Assembly: GCF_014805625.2 (NCBI RefSeq)
Contig: NW_023998415.1
Coordinates: 34,974,447-35,038,446 of the forward strand
Length of the DNA: 64,000 nucleotides
Direction of reading: 5' to 3'
Source: Glossina fuscipes
Lineage: Eukaryota > Arthropoda > Insecta > Diptera > Glossinidae
The translations under genes and the position numbers were made by a program. The notes under the pieces are model-generated. The model was given only the letters and a program-made list of their open reading frames with translations. It searched no databases and had not been told where the DNA came from. This document shows positions 12,650 through 26,046 of the stretch, in pieces; position 1 is the stretch's first letter; the number at the start of each line of letters is the position of its first letter.

Positions 12650-13180
12650 CTTCTTACTGTAGTCCGTTTTGAGTACACCTGTTACAAGTGAGAGTTTCCA
12701 CATAATCCATTAAACCGAATCAATTCGGGTGTATGTCTCCACTCGTTGAAATCGCTTCGCATAGGAAAATCTTTCTGCGTCAAACACCGTTCTAAACTAT
12801 CAACGAATTGAAATCAAAAGTGAGCAGACATGGCACTCTTTTCAAACAGACCTTTCCCATGAATAAATGCTCCTGCTACATGGTAAACGGGCTGCCTTTC
12901 ATTCAGCCTATCTCTAAAGCGTCAACTTCAGTTAACGGTCTTCCAAATCTATTTTGCAAACTTTTTGCGTTTCGGAACAACTGCCGGTTTGGGATAACCA
13001 GAGCATTCACCATCATCGGTGTCCATAGGACTTAAAATTGAAATTAGCAAACAACCCACAAGTTCATTTTTTCGATGGACGAGACACACCATTATATCTT
13101 TCAAACCAATGCCGATTGTTAACGGTATTTTTTCTTATCGAAAAGTAACTTTCAATGAGCAAAGGATTTTCACAATTTTG
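12650..13180 (-). pseudogene. Decayed irritans-type mariner transposase
   Basis: Read in reverse from about 13170, the text gives LLIESYFSIRKNTVNN..HWFERYNGVSRPSK, then FANFNFKS, then TDDGECSGYPKPAVVPK, matching the mariner order (VLIKHCFLxxKNTVEA..W / WFANFKRG / TDDxERSGRPKxAVVPE). Further on, KLTEVDALEIG, QEHLFMGKVCLKRVPCLLT and VDSLERCL correspond to the second HTH, the HLxMRKLCSKWVPRLLT box and the VDDSERCL box. RHTPELIRFNG resembles the HHYTPESxxQS box after the first catalytic aspartate. Many stops and frameshifts; the text ends near 12650, before the remaining catalytic aspartates. Old and dead. Confidence 0.75.
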
Positions 13181-15747
13181 CACTGCTTTGAGAATTGTAT
13201 AAGTAGTCTCCCCAAAACAACTGTAACTTGTAAACAAGCTAGCATAATATGAGTCTATCAACAGTGTGACCATCTATGTTGCATATCGGAAAAGTCGGCA
13301 TAAACTGCATAGTATTAATGGACAATTTGAAATGGTATATATGTACATGTGTGTTCAACACGAAAGGGAAGAAAACACAAAAGCATGATTTAAGTTACGT
13401 CTAATAATGAAAGTATTGCGCGATAAAACTGCAGGATAATAATTTGGTTACGGTACATCTTCTGTGATCAAGCAACAGTCCTGCATATGTACTTTGAGGA
13501 AGTCACTCATATCAATTTTTATCAACATATACTCTCTCGTTCTAATAACATAAAACATATTCTTAAGCAGTGACCTGAAGAATTTTTGAAACTAAAATGA
13601 ACAATTTTTCAGACTTCTCAAGCATTCTCTTAATATTATCACAAGCGATTTTAAGTAAAGTGATATCAAATGGAAAAACTTTCATTTGATATGTATTGAA
13701 AAATGGAAGAAGAAAATTTCAAAATAGATTGTGTTTTTAATCAAAAATAGTCACGCAACAAACACTCACCACCGATCGTAATTTGTTTTTATTGAGAAAT
13801 TCGAATTTTTACTTAAAAAATTTATTCATTAATTTCAGGTATGCCAACATTCTGCAAACTTACCTTACAAAGTCTTTCACATTTTAAGTTTATCGTAACA
13901 GAGTTACCATCCATCTTAAAACTTTATTATTATTAATCCTCACAAAGTTGAAATTTTGCTTTTGAAAGGAAACGATTTTGCTTGTGAAACTTTTGCGAAG
14001 GTTATTATAGAAAATAATATATATATAATTGATTAATAAATATAATTTTTCATAAAAATGTGTTGTATGTGTTAATTTGGCTTAAGAGCGGACACGAATT
14101 TTTGCAATCATTTGTCTTCAATTTATATATATATATATATATATATATAATGCAATATATATATATATGTATAATGCAATTAATCATATGAATTAATACA
14201 TTTTACAATCAATTAATATGAAAAGATCCGTTTGCGGCAATATATATGTGCAATTTTGTAATGATTATAAATTACAAATGCCGGAACACAAACACACACC
14301 CGCGCGCAAAAATAATAATATAGGCATTTATTAAATAAGACATTTAAATTCTTATATAAAATTTTTTATTGTCGCAATGTTTAGTCAACAAAAAGGCAGC
14401 AACTGTTCTTTTGTAAATATAAAAGCATAAAGTATTCAAAGAAAAGAAGAGAAACGAACGAAAGAAAAAAAAAAAAAAAAGAAACAAATGGGAAAAAATG
14501 AGAAAGAAAACTTTATTACGTTATGCAGGAATATTAAAATGTAAACATTTGTTCTCATCTTCTATGTCGCATAAAAAGCTCTTTAATAATAATCGTCATG
14601 ATATTATAAAATATTTATATATTTCGTTGCTACAATTTCTATTTTGAATATTCCAGTGAAATTTGAACTTTTTGTGTTTTACCCCAATAACAATACATAA
14701 TACTTACTTCCTCTACATTATAATAGGTAAAATCTATGTATATATATATATATATAGGGAGAGATTTTTTTTGTAAAGAAACTTGCATTTTATTTAACTT
14801 TTACCACTTAAAAGTTCATTTGTTGAAATTTTTATATTTATTTTATTTTATTATTACGATTTTATTGATTTTCATCATCAATTTTTATGAGAAAACATAT
14901 CATAAGTTTTTTTGAAAACAAAACAAAATCAAATAAATAAAATAAAATCAAAAAAAAAAAACTTAAGCGTTTGCCAAGTAACTCAAACAATAGTTTAGCG
15001 CATATATATATATATATATATGTATATGTATATGTATATAAATAAATAACAAATTTTAAGTGCTTTGGAGAAACAATGCGAACAAAACATTTTATATTAA
15101 AATTATATCTTTGCGACTTCTTCCACTTTATTGAATCGAACAAAATTATTGCATGAAGAGTAGTGACTTTACGTTATGAATTAAATTTGATAACGTAAAG
15201 TCACAAAATACATATGATATATGTATGAAAATGTATTCTAACATAACAAATAAAAATTAAACTTTAATTGAAAATCTGTATAAATTCTTAAACAGAAGTA
15301 GCCATACGGAACGCTACATCCATCCCATTAAGCCCCACTCCACCACACTGTATCGTGCAAAGCATAATGAAAGAGTTCATTAAGTCCGGATTACCATTAT
15401 AGAGCTGATTATGTCGCTGCACAATTTGTAGCTATAATTTATATAAATTATACGTAGATATGTGTGCATAGATATTATAAGAAGCTATTGCACACATATA
15501 TTTACGCGCATTTAAAATCCTCAGCACGTGTTAACTCTATGTTGTTTTGAAAGGTTTCAAACATTTAAGCGCTCAATGATGTATAAAATTATCTTGAAAA
15601 AAGTTGAAAACAACAATAAATATATAAATAAGATGGCGTCGCTCGACGAACCTTCAATACTCACCACACACAGTTTCAAACACGCAGTTTCTTATTTTCA
15701 GTTTTTCTACGTACATATATATACATGCAAAACGAAAAGATTATAAA
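13181..15747. other. AT-rich non-coding stretch
   Basis: No gene seen. Holds TA arrays at 14127-14149 and 15003-15020, an A run at 14465, a duplicated 'tataatgcaat' block at 14147-14180 and the hairpin listed at 15163-15204. Confidence 0.5.
15163..15204. repeat. Perfect 15-bp inverted repeat with 12-nt loop
   Basis: GTGACTTTACGTTAT at 15163-15177 is exactly complementary to 15190-15204, with a 12-nt AT-rich loop between. It is mixed sequence rather than a TA tract, so chance is a weaker explanation than for the AT palindromes nearby. No neighbouring gene or transposon end is evident. Confidence 0.85.
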
Positions 15748-16065
15748 ACAAGTAAGAAAATTGATTTTATACCCATCACTGTTATTCTAAGAAAAGGTAA
15801 AAGAACTATATTTTCATGCTTTATAGTATGGAAGAGACGTGGCTGGCGTATCCTTGGACAAATTGAACTCGCCTCCAAATTCGTAACAAGAGAAAATTTA
15901 TCACAAATATTACATCATTGCTCAGGCAGACAGATGGGCAGGCGAACAGAGGGACATATTAAGGTGCATTCCAAATTTGAAGTCGATCGAGATTTTATAT
16001 TCTAAAGTTTACTTCTGGGCGTTGCAAACGTTTTAACAAAAAGAATATGCCGCTCATCCTTTCGA
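15748..16065 (-). mobile_element. Family A repeat, copy 3, head without hairpin
   Basis: Opens with ACAAGTAAGAAAATTGATTT directly joined to TATACCCATCACTG: the head is present but the hairpin arms are missing. Then come 'gctttatagtatgg', a 'gcagacagatgggcaggcga' run, and near 16021 'gttgcaaacgttttaacaaa', the reverse of the A tail. Internally deleted relative to copies 4 and 6. Confidence 0.6.
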
Positions 16066-16811
16066 AAAGCAAAATTAATCACTAATTTCACTTAAGTGCA
16101 CAGAGGATTTGAATTCCAGACTTTAAGAAATGTTTTTATCTCAAGTAAGCCTCTGTACATTTTACTGACTGATCCTGATTTATTTATACATATCGGCCAA
16201 TGAAACGTACTTGTCTTTATTGCTAGCGCTTTTTGCCTTATCATTCTTTTTTTCTTTCACCTGAATGGACGCCAGGATGAAAAGACTTAAGAGCTTATTT
16301 TATACACCCTACCGTTGTTACTGTTTTGTCTTAGTGCTGTTATTTAAGTTGCTACCAAAAAACATTCCACTGTTAAATAAACGAGCCTATGCATAATTAA
16401 TGAAACGCGTTCCCCTAGCAACTATATTGAATCATGCAAAATTTGCGGGGGAATTTTTTTTTTTTCACATGCGATAACGATAAAATAAGTTTGTGCCTAT
16501 GTATACAATATCTTGAAAGACTGGATATAGACTGATCTTTCAATTTATTTAAGCGTACCTGTCCGCCTATCTGTCGGCCCATGTATCCATGTATTCCGAT
16601 AATCAGCATACAGGTTGTACTTGTCAAGAGGTATATTCATATGTTTTCACTCGACATCTAAAACCATTATATTGAATATAAGGCTAAAAATTGTTTACAT
16701 TAATCGAGTTTTGTTGAACATATGCAGATGAACTTGTCTTTCGAAGACATTTAGGAAATGGTCTCTTAATCACATTCAATATCTCTTGAAAATGAAACAA
16801 CATATAAAATC

Positions 16812-17115
16812 GACAAGTAAAAATATTATAATCGGGCACGGCCGGCCATTCGATACCTTAACCCATTTCGCATAATGCAATTTTTCATTCATGGAAAGTG
16901 TTTTAAAAATTTGACTTTATTTCCACTATCAAAGCGTACTATAAATAGCTACTCTGGCCTGTTTTGACCCAAGGACGAACACTATTGAAAATGGATCAGA
17001 TGGGAGGACTTTTTCGGTCACTTCCCACATAACGCAAAGTCGAGATATGGTCAACTGTATGGTTATATGGGGTGTTTAATGGTGGGCCGTGCCTCACCAT
17101 AGTGTTTTTCCTTGC
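16812..17115. mobile_element. Family B repeat with two inverted heads
   Basis: The left end carries a plus-strand head (ACAAGTAAAAATATTATAAT, hairpin GGGCACGGCCGGCC, then ATACCTTAACCC). The right end, read in reverse, carries a second head (GCAAGGAAAAACACTATGG, hairpin GGCACGGCCC, ACACCCC). Between them, 16960-17045 is the reverse of the B interior ('ttttgacccaaggacgaaca', 'gactttttcggtcac'). The segment is therefore a fold-back of two partial B copies. Confidence 0.6.
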
Positions 17116-18400
17116 TTCTGACCATAGCCGAATATAATTTGCTGTCATAATAACCGTGGTAAGCGGATCCAGCTTTATTATCTTAACCCTCAAGACCGTA
17201 GTAATATAAGAATACTTAGGGAAAATATCGCTGAATTCCCCGATTTCTTTTTGAAGTCCTTAACTCTTAAAGATATCCGTGGAGACAGACTACACCCCTT
17301 TGTAATTTTAACCGTTCGGCGATTAGAAACCTACTAGTTGGTTTCTCATTATTAGTGCCTTGGCATATCCCAGCGCAAACGAGTAAGTTAGCTGACCTAT
17401 TTGTTTATATCGAATTGACGGATTGTATTACCATCCGTCTAAGATGCCAATTATAATCGACTAGTGTAATTAGACGACCAGAAGGCAGTTCCCGAAACCC
17501 ACACTTTCAACAACCCGCGCTGATGGGATTCTCGAAAATGGCCGCCATTGATTTCTTATCAAAGTTAAAAGATTTTCCCAGCTTTTAAGATGTTCCAAGC
17601 TGAATTTTACAAGGAACATTTTGATAGAGAGGAACAAATTTAATGCAAGCCTAATAAAAACGCTATACTATTTTTATAAAATATTTGATCAAAGGCTTCA
17701 AAAAATTTAAATATTTTAACAAATTTATTCCAGCTGAAAGCATAAATATGTACATATGGGTATCATTAACGTTTGTGCAGTTTTTTGCTAGAAAAATATA
17801 GTTCAATCAGTACGGGGCGAATAAACACAAACACATGTAGCCACGTTGCAGGTATAACGGCATGCAAACTAAATGAAAAAGGTAGAATTATATTAAGAGG
17901 CAAAAAAAAAAAAAAAAAAATGAGGCAAACGTTACATGCTGTTTTATGTTAACTCGTACATGCATGCATCTATCTTGGATTTATAAAAAGCAACCGATAT
18001 AGCAGGGAGTTTTTGTACGCAATAGCACATATACATGCACATCTGCCATACTAAAATAACCTTTGGTCAGTGAATGTTAACTCACCATTGGACGTTATTA
18101 ATGTACACATCAGGTTAAAGATTGCATTGTTTGAGACTCAATTTCGTATTAAAACTAGAAACAGCGTTCGCATTAAAGTTGCTCGGATCATACATATACC
18201 CCTTGGATCAGGGCTCGAAAAATCATAAATATGGAACTGCAACTAGGTTTGTGCTTCTAGTTCAATGCAAATAAATAATTGTTCAATATCGAATCTATAC
18301 ATAGAATATTGTCATGGAAGTGTTCGCTTCTCAGCACCATTCGCTCCGTCCCTCCCTCTCTATCATTTCCCCTCTTTCCTTTCGACCGTAGTTTTCTTTC
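17116..18400. other. Non-coding stretch, nothing recognised
   Basis: No gene, RT or transposase motif detected on either strand. Contains an A run at 17905-17921. Confidence 0.45.
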
Positions 18401-18402
18401 AC

Positions 18403-18439
<37 letters not shown>

Positions 18440-18440
18440 T
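18401..18440. repeat. (CTAT)n microsatellite
   Basis: About nine uninterrupted tetranucleotide units. Two overlapping open frames here (up to 119 residues, LSIYLSIY-type) are products of the repeat. Confidence 0.9.
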
Positions 18441-19457
18441 AATCTGTCTTTCTTTTTCGCTCGTTATGCTTTTGTCTGTTCATAGCCCTTACCTTTTTTT
18501 CATTTTTTTTCGGGAGAATTTTAACAAAATTATTCACTTTATAAGAGATAAAAAAGAAAAAAATAACGTTCAGTGTATTTTTTTCTTCCTTCCGTTTTTT
18601 AGGTCACATTTTCCTTTTATGTAAACGGTTTTCATTTTTTCTTTCTTTTTTTTTTTGAAAAATGTATAGGGAATTAGGACAGAGGAGTTAAAGCAATTGC
18701 TTGTGGGCTCAATTCCAATATTTACAGGCACGCATATGTAGGTATGTGACCAATGCTATAATGAAACACTTCCAGCTTCTAGGTGTAATAAACAAAAGTT
18801 CCCGATTAAAATAGCCAGAAGTGAAAGCTTCATGAAAGGACGGTATACGATTAACCCGACTTTACAATGTTAGCTCGTAACGGTTACTAAAGATGATTTA
18901 TTTCCTTCACATATATGAGAATGAAGATCAGATGACTATACGTGTTACCTCCTTCTCGCAGAACCGAGTTTTAATATTTTCGCTTTAACAATTTGCTTTG
19001 ATACACGAGTATGAAGAAATTCAGATTACAAAGAGAAATAGTCCTTGAGTGAGTATTTTCCCCTCTCTGCCCTAATATCGGATATTTTTATTACATAGGC
19101 TAACCATTTTTTTCAAAATTTTTGACTGCATTCCTGTCCAGGCTAGAATTTGGATCATTGTCTTTAACAAACACATACAAAGAAATCCACATAAACTGCT
19201 GCGAACATGGCGACATCCTTTCAAGTTAACGATACTGTACGCAGGCAGATTAGAATTTGAAGTAGAACAATGAACAAATGGTAAATATCTTCTTATAGCA
19301 AAGGATGATAATCGCGAACATTTGTCAATTTATGGAAAACGTGCGGAGAGTTGATTGATGACAGCCGATATAGAAGAAGTGAATGGGAACATTTCCCAGT
19401 ACATTACGAAAGTTAAGGTGTAGAAGGTGCAAAGTTATTCCTTTATTCTCTCAACGG

Positions 19458-19662
<205 letters not shown>

Positions 19663-22600
19663 CTCTTCCTACTTGCTCTGTATTGTTTATGGACTTAATG
19701 GCAGCACAACTCCTGGCTCTAATGACCCTAAGACATTTGGGTGAAACCATCCCCATTTGTCTGTCTATCATTCTAATCATTTATTCTTCTCTATCCATCG
19801 ATCTTTTCACATCATTTTTATATGATGATGATAAATATTGGAAAAACGATCTTAGTTTCTTTTGTCTTAATTTCTTAATATATTCGTGGAACGCTTATGA
19901 AACACAAAAACACTGATAGGCAAGTAAGGGCAAGTAAAATAATGACTTTTATTTAAATTTAAAATTAATCACAACAAAACATAGTCTTCGTCTGCATATC
20001 AGGGGTCGGTATTAAGGACGGCCATTCATTCCGTTTTAATCATTTAAAATCGCGTTAACCGCATCAAATAGCCGAAAATTACAAGTATCTCGTTAGAGCT
20101 CCAGGCAAGGAGCAATACCGCCTTGGGTGTTCTATCGCCCTACAGATGTAGATATGCGGCTAAGCTTTTATTCTCTGGCTATGTTTGTGTTAGTCAGTCA
20201 AAGAAGATATAAATTTTCTTACAACGAACGCTGAGCGTTTCGATCAATCATTTCCGCTTCGTATGCAAATATGCCGATAGGCGGGAAAGTACATCGAATC
20301 TTCTTATCGCCCTAACAAACGTGCTTATCGGGTACAAAAAAATTCGGCTCAAGTTGAATATTCATTTATTTCTATCCCATCCTTTATTGTTTTATTGGCA
20401 AACTATAACTCTTTTTACGTAACACGAAAAGAGCGATTGCACAAATTTGTTTTCTATGTTGATAAAACCTTTTTAATGTGAAATATATGTTTGGCTGAAA
20501 ATAGTTATAGAATGCAACCTATTTTTTTTTTATAAACATCTAATCGTATATGCCATGAAGGACAGTTGGCGACTAATCGAAGCATATGTAAATTTAATTT
20601 AAAACAGTTTTTAAAGTTCTTTAATGTTCGTCACATTTTAAGGAAATCGCAATAGGAGGAAATGATCTTTTAAATCATTTGTTAGCTCTTATTTTTTATA
20701 CATATATAAAAAACTGTATAGAAATCGATCTGATAAAAATTTAACTCTAAACCAAAGAAAGTTATTTGCGGCTGAATGCTCTATCAATCCTTTAAGACTT
20801 AACACTACCTTACCGGGCGAATATCCACTTACTCAATATACTTATCGTATATCGTATCGTAATTGTCACTCATACATTCATTATATTCCAACTCCTACTT
20901 TCGTTTTACGATTTTTTGCCAATACTTAACGCATGGAAGCTAAAATGTATATTAATAGGAGCAAGTATCTGTCACAGTTAACTGTAGGGTATCTAATTTC
21001 CTTAATTAAGGAAGCCTTGAAGACTTGACTTAAACTTGTATAGTCATAATTTTGCGAGAAAATACAACGCTAACTCATAGAACAACTTTGCTTAATTTCA
21101 AACTTAATTGAGAAGAACAAGTTGGTTTTTCTAAGTGAAATGTTTTGAACTCGTGTAATTGTTATTACGCCAGGTAAACGTAGAGCAAGACAACTAGCAA
21201 ATACATTTGAATTGATTTCACTATAAATCTTGATTGTTTATCAACCACACATACATGTTATAAGATCTAATCTAATCTAGTATTCAAACTAATATTTGAT
21301 AATCTAGACCATCCCTATTGTAGCTATAAAAATGGTGAAACTAGACTCTCCTTCTTTTCCTCGAAAATTCAAATCATCTCTTATGGGCGGCGAGCGGAAC
21401 TACACAACCCCGCACCTTTTCATGGTGCTCCCTATAAACGTTGTGTGTTGATATTGTGGCTCTCACTTTCGAGAGTTGCACAGTCTACTGCTCACATAGC
21501 GATGGGTGGTTCTCTTGGAAACCTAAGAGGTGTATTCAAAGAGAGTTCTCTTTTCTTCTCCGTGTGATTCTCTTTCATGGAGGCCATGAAACTCACTGAA
21601 GTTTCGATGATCAGCAAATGGAGATGAGGGCTGGAGTACAGGTGGACGTGCGCTGCTTGGTGAAACCTTGGAAGCTTTATTTCCTCCAGAAAGGATAGTG
21701 TTTAGATGACTTCCCGGGACGTGTGGCTTGGTCCAAAAGCAAAGGCGACTCTGGCTGCGTATAGTAAAAGATCAACCAAAGCTGCATAAGCTGACATAAG
21801 TTCTGTTATAGAACGATAAGTCATGAAGTTAATGGATGTCCATGCGAGTCAGGTTGCCCAAAAGTAGAATTGTTCGTGGTACAAAGATGCACAACCCATC
21901 TGACCCATCGGGATGAATGTTTTCTCCCCTGACTGCTGGGTGCGGTAAAGTATTAACTATCTCTTCGCGATATGCATAAGCAGAACAGCATTTCCTTTGT
22001 CGTACAATGTACTTGATAAGAGTGACCGCCAATAAGGATGACTTCTATGTCCACTCAAAAAAAAATTCTACAAAATATTTCCCTTTTTCGCCAACATGTT
22101 CCCTAAATAAGTACAAGCAAAGGTTAATGAATTTTCGAAATATGGTCACAATAAGTCACAACATACCCTCATATGGACGTAAAAGTCTGTACCATGCATG
22201 TATTCATATTTATTTTCTATATTTTATATAATTTGTGAAGATTTTTCAAAAGAAAAGAATTTTGAAAACGATTTAAGACTGAGACGTCACTGTTTACTGG
22301 CGTCTCTGTGCGTAGTCCGCTTGCAAAATCTCTGCACGATTTGTGCTAAAACTTTACGCTCTTTGCATAGAAAATATTGAAATGTAGACGCAAGAGATAA
22401 CTTTTAATTTGCCATGACAATCGATGAGAATGAACTTGCGCTTCTGTAATTGTTGTTGCACGTTTACGTGACTACAATGCATATCAATTATTGGAAAGTT
22501 TTTAAGATGAGAAAGAAAGAACAAAAAGCAAGTAATAACTATCCATTGAAAAGCAAATCTAACAAGATTCGTATAATGTTAACATCAGTGAGTAGTGTAT

Positions 22601-23306
22601 AATATAATAAATAAAATATAAAGAAAAAGGGAACAATGTCTGCATAAAAACATTTACATACACATATATATAAATTATAATATATATTATGAAGAAATGC
22701 AAAATTACATTTATGTACTTTAAACATAGGAACATCTATTATATATATATATATATATATTCAGATATTCATCAAGCAAAACTTTCTTGCTATATGTTTT
22801 ATCAAAATTCAAAGAAATATTTTACAAATACGTAGTTCCTTGCTGTGTTCTAGCATTTTCTGGCGAGAAAATGAATTAAACGGTTATCACAACCCGCCTT
22901 TGAGAAGTGAGCTTTACATCACGGAGAGGTTTCTGAAAAAGCCGATAAACACATTAACGTTCTGAAGAGACAAGCGTGAGGTAAGTTTTTCAATCCTTCA
23001 ATGAATCTATTTCAATGACTATTAATCCGTTCTGGGCCCTTTACCTTCATTGGACTCTTTATTCGCCTTAGTTGGTGACAGTAGAGAGCACTTTCATCAG
23101 AAATGCATTTCTTTAATTTTCCAAAACAATATGTCTTTGGTCTCTAAATTAACTTATGTCGGAATATTTTTGTTTTTTAATTATGTAAATGTACGCTCTC
23201 ACTTTTTATACATACAATCGGACTTGACAGATTTAGTATTGCCAAAGTTAGACAACTCTGAGGTCCTCGATTGGGGCCACGCGATCATATTTCCTTGCCT
23301 TGTCAC
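19663..23306. other. Non-coding stretch; GC-richer block at 21370-22030 unassigned
   Basis: No recognisable gene. The block at 21370-22030 is clearly less AT-rich than its surroundings; its minus strand has short open frames (for example about 36 residues with MSAYAALVDLLLYAAR), none of which I can assign to a family. It may be a decayed retroelement or an unannotated exon cluster. A TA tract lies at 22741-22760. Confidence 0.4.
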
Positions 23307-24014
23307 TACACCCATCACCGAACGATGGGGCGTATATTCATTTTGTCAAAACGTTTGCAACGCTCAAAAGGAAACGTCAGAGACCCCACAAAATATATAC
23401 ATTCTTGACCAGCATCAAATTATAAATCGAGGTAAGCATGTCCGCCTGTCCGTCTGTGTAATGTCGTTTGTAAAGCATTGTGAGGCTATTGCCTTCAAAT
23501 TTGACAAAAACATTACAGATTCTTGCGCCCAGTTCGATAATGAAAATGGGGAAAATCGATCAAATGTGCATAAACTTGAACGCATATTCTACGGGCAATG
23601 CTGTAGAATTGGTTAAAAAGGGGAGAAACCACGCCTACTCAAAGTTACAATGTACGAAAATTAATTGTTTTTCTCAATAGCTTCATAACGTGGAGAAACT
23701 GCATGAACTATGAAAATTTGCGGCCTGCTTCAAATTTGGAATGCACCTTAGCATGTCCGTCCCTTCACTGTCCGTCGGCCCGTCTGCCCAACTGTTTAGC
23801 ATCTGCGCCCATAAATTTGCAACAGAATTTGGAAGTGACTTAAGCTTTTGAAAGGACACGGCTACGACGCCCACGCGTGTATGCACCAAAAGCCTTTTTT
23901 TTTTGAAAATACAAAAAATCAACCGCGCCCACTCCTTATTATACAGCATGGAAATTTAGTTCTAAATACGTATACAAGACTCGGCTACGACCGAATATAA
24001 TATTTTCACTTGTT
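23307..24014 (+). mobile_element. Family A repeat, longest copy (about 700 bp)
   Basis: Starts at ACACCCATCACCGAACGATG, with 'cattttgtcaaaacgtttgc', 'agaccccacaaaatatatac', a GTCCGCCTGTCCGTC run, 'gaggctattgccttcaaatt', a second block near 23730-23800 ('ggaatgcacctta', 'gtccgtcggcccgtctgcc'), then 'cgcccactccttattatac', and ends in the head GACTCGGCTACGACCGAATA + TAATATTTTCACTTG. The full order of blocks matches 45595-46417. A 188-residue open frame crosses its left half but continues from unrelated flanking DNA, so I do not call a gene. Confidence 0.65.
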
Positions 24015-25349
24015 TTTAATATAATATTCACTATGATCCTGTACATCAATTACAAAAGAAATGAAAGCGGCATCGGACACTCCCTAATCGGCGTAAATAG
24101 CGGAATCAGCGCTCGGTCTGACCATGACGCTTTCGATACGACGCTTTCTGTTATTGTCTGTAAAATAATACTTCAAATGCCTACGACATACGACTTACAG
24201 TAGACGATCAATATAACACGAGAGTACATCTTCAATTTATTTTCCAGATACATACCGTAGACAAAGTGATGGTACTTATATTAAAAACTTCAGCTGAGAT
24301 CGAGTATTGATTTATTAAACACAGAAGAATGAGGGCATTCTAGCTGTGTATCTTCATTAGTAACATCGCATGTCATATTCTTGTGTTCCTTTAAAAGCAC
24401 CCTAGAGACAGTTTATTCTACTCGTTTATCTGTCCAATTGCCGAGAAAATGCTCACAGTACTAAATGTTGAGATTGAAATCCGAAACTGTTAAAACTTTT
24501 GTAAACTCTCTTACTAAAGTAAAAATTTGTAGCAAATATTCCTTGAAGGCATTCGGATGATTAATGGCATTCGCCCAACTGACATGACCACAATTACCTG
24601 AACACTTTTTGTGTACTATAATATAAGATGGCCGAGCATCAAATTCAATTCAAATTCCAAGACGAAGATAATTTTCTTACTTAACTAATTAATTTAATCC
24701 TAACCGTATCAAGTGTTCTTATAACAAATCATGCCACGATTGGAGTCTCAGCCACTTTTCGATCATACTTTAAATTTATTTATTTATCCAAACGTAATAT
24801 ATTATACACAAGTCGTATATTTTTATACCCTACTCCATTTAGAGATATACAAGCGTATATTAAGTTTGTGCGAATGCATGCAACATATAGAAGGACTTGA
24901 GATAGACCCTTTTATCACACATATAATTAAAATATCATTGTTTTCACTTACAGTTTAGATAATATTTATTTACATAAATATATATTATTTATTTATATAA
25001 ATATAAAATATTATACGCAGGCGATACATTTTTTGATTTCAAATTAAATAAATTATAATTATTTGTTGATGCAGATTCAGCCTAAACTTCGCCTCACTTT
25101 GTAGCTCGTAAAAAATTCTTCTAATGTGATATTGCACTTGCTCTTCGATGCATCAGTTTCCCAAATTGTCTACCCAATTGCTTCCTTCATTTTCAAAACG
25201 TGTGATTCGTTTCTGGCTGTAAACCTGTAAGACACATCATGACAAAATTCGGGACTTGATGTTGATGACATTACTAGCTAAAATTTTGCAAATATCGTTT
25301 TTCTTACCTACAATTGTTGATTTAAAGTAGAAAAAAAAAAAAAAAAAAC
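24015..25349. other. Non-coding stretch, nothing recognised
   Basis: AT-rich, with an A run at 25330-25349. No motif on either strand. Confidence 0.45.
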
Positions 25350-25650
25350 GTAAAATATAGCAGGCCACGGTCCACGATTAAATATTCTTTATCAACTTAG
25401 GTTATTTTTCATAGCATTGAATTCGAATATGCCAGTGCACTATATTGCACTGCAATATTTCAAAAGTTACGGCCTGTAGGTCGAACACAATATAACAAGA
25501 CAGACAAACGGACAGGCAAGCTTAAATCGATTCAGAAAGTAATTCTAAAACGGTCGGTATACTGAAAGCTGAGTCTATCAAAAGTCTTTCTGGTTATTGC
25601 GTACATCCGCATCAAGTTAACTGGCATTACAAATGGTATAGGGTATTAAA
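25350..25650 (+). mobile_element. Family B repeat, degraded and internally deleted
   Basis: A head-like start (TATAGCAGGCCACGGTCCAC, ATTAAATA) is joined after about 100 bp to the B 3' part: 'gacagacaaacggacaggca', 'agcttaaatcgattcag', and an end resembling 'ttacaaatggtatagggtat'. Most of the interior is missing. Confidence 0.5.
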
Positions 25651-26046
25651 ATGTTTGAAAATGTGATATGAAATAATCAAGAGATTTAAATTCAAAGTTT
25701 AAATGGATCTTAAAAGGTCTACTTGATAGCATTGAACAAGTAAAAAACAAACAAACCAATATACAAGATCAAGTCTAAAAAATGTTTAACTTAATACGAT
25801 AAGAGAAAAGAACAGTAAACAATATTTATGGCTTTTTTTTCTTTCCTTTCATCTCAAAGCTAATGTTTCTTGGCGTACATAACCGGAATCTATTACTTAG
25901 GTTTAAATTATTCGTATAGATCTCAGTAGATAGAACGAACCTTACTTTGCAAGATGTTTTGTACGGTAGTATTTTATAAAGTATTTAATTTAAAACGCAT
26001 CTAGAAGACGAGATTAAAAATTCAACTATTCAATTCAATCGTGCTA

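Noticed and set aside
23050..23616. 188-residue open frame, the longest outside the mariner and FRG1
   Set aside because: Starts in unrelated flanking DNA and runs through a family A repeat that is not open in other copies; no domain seen.
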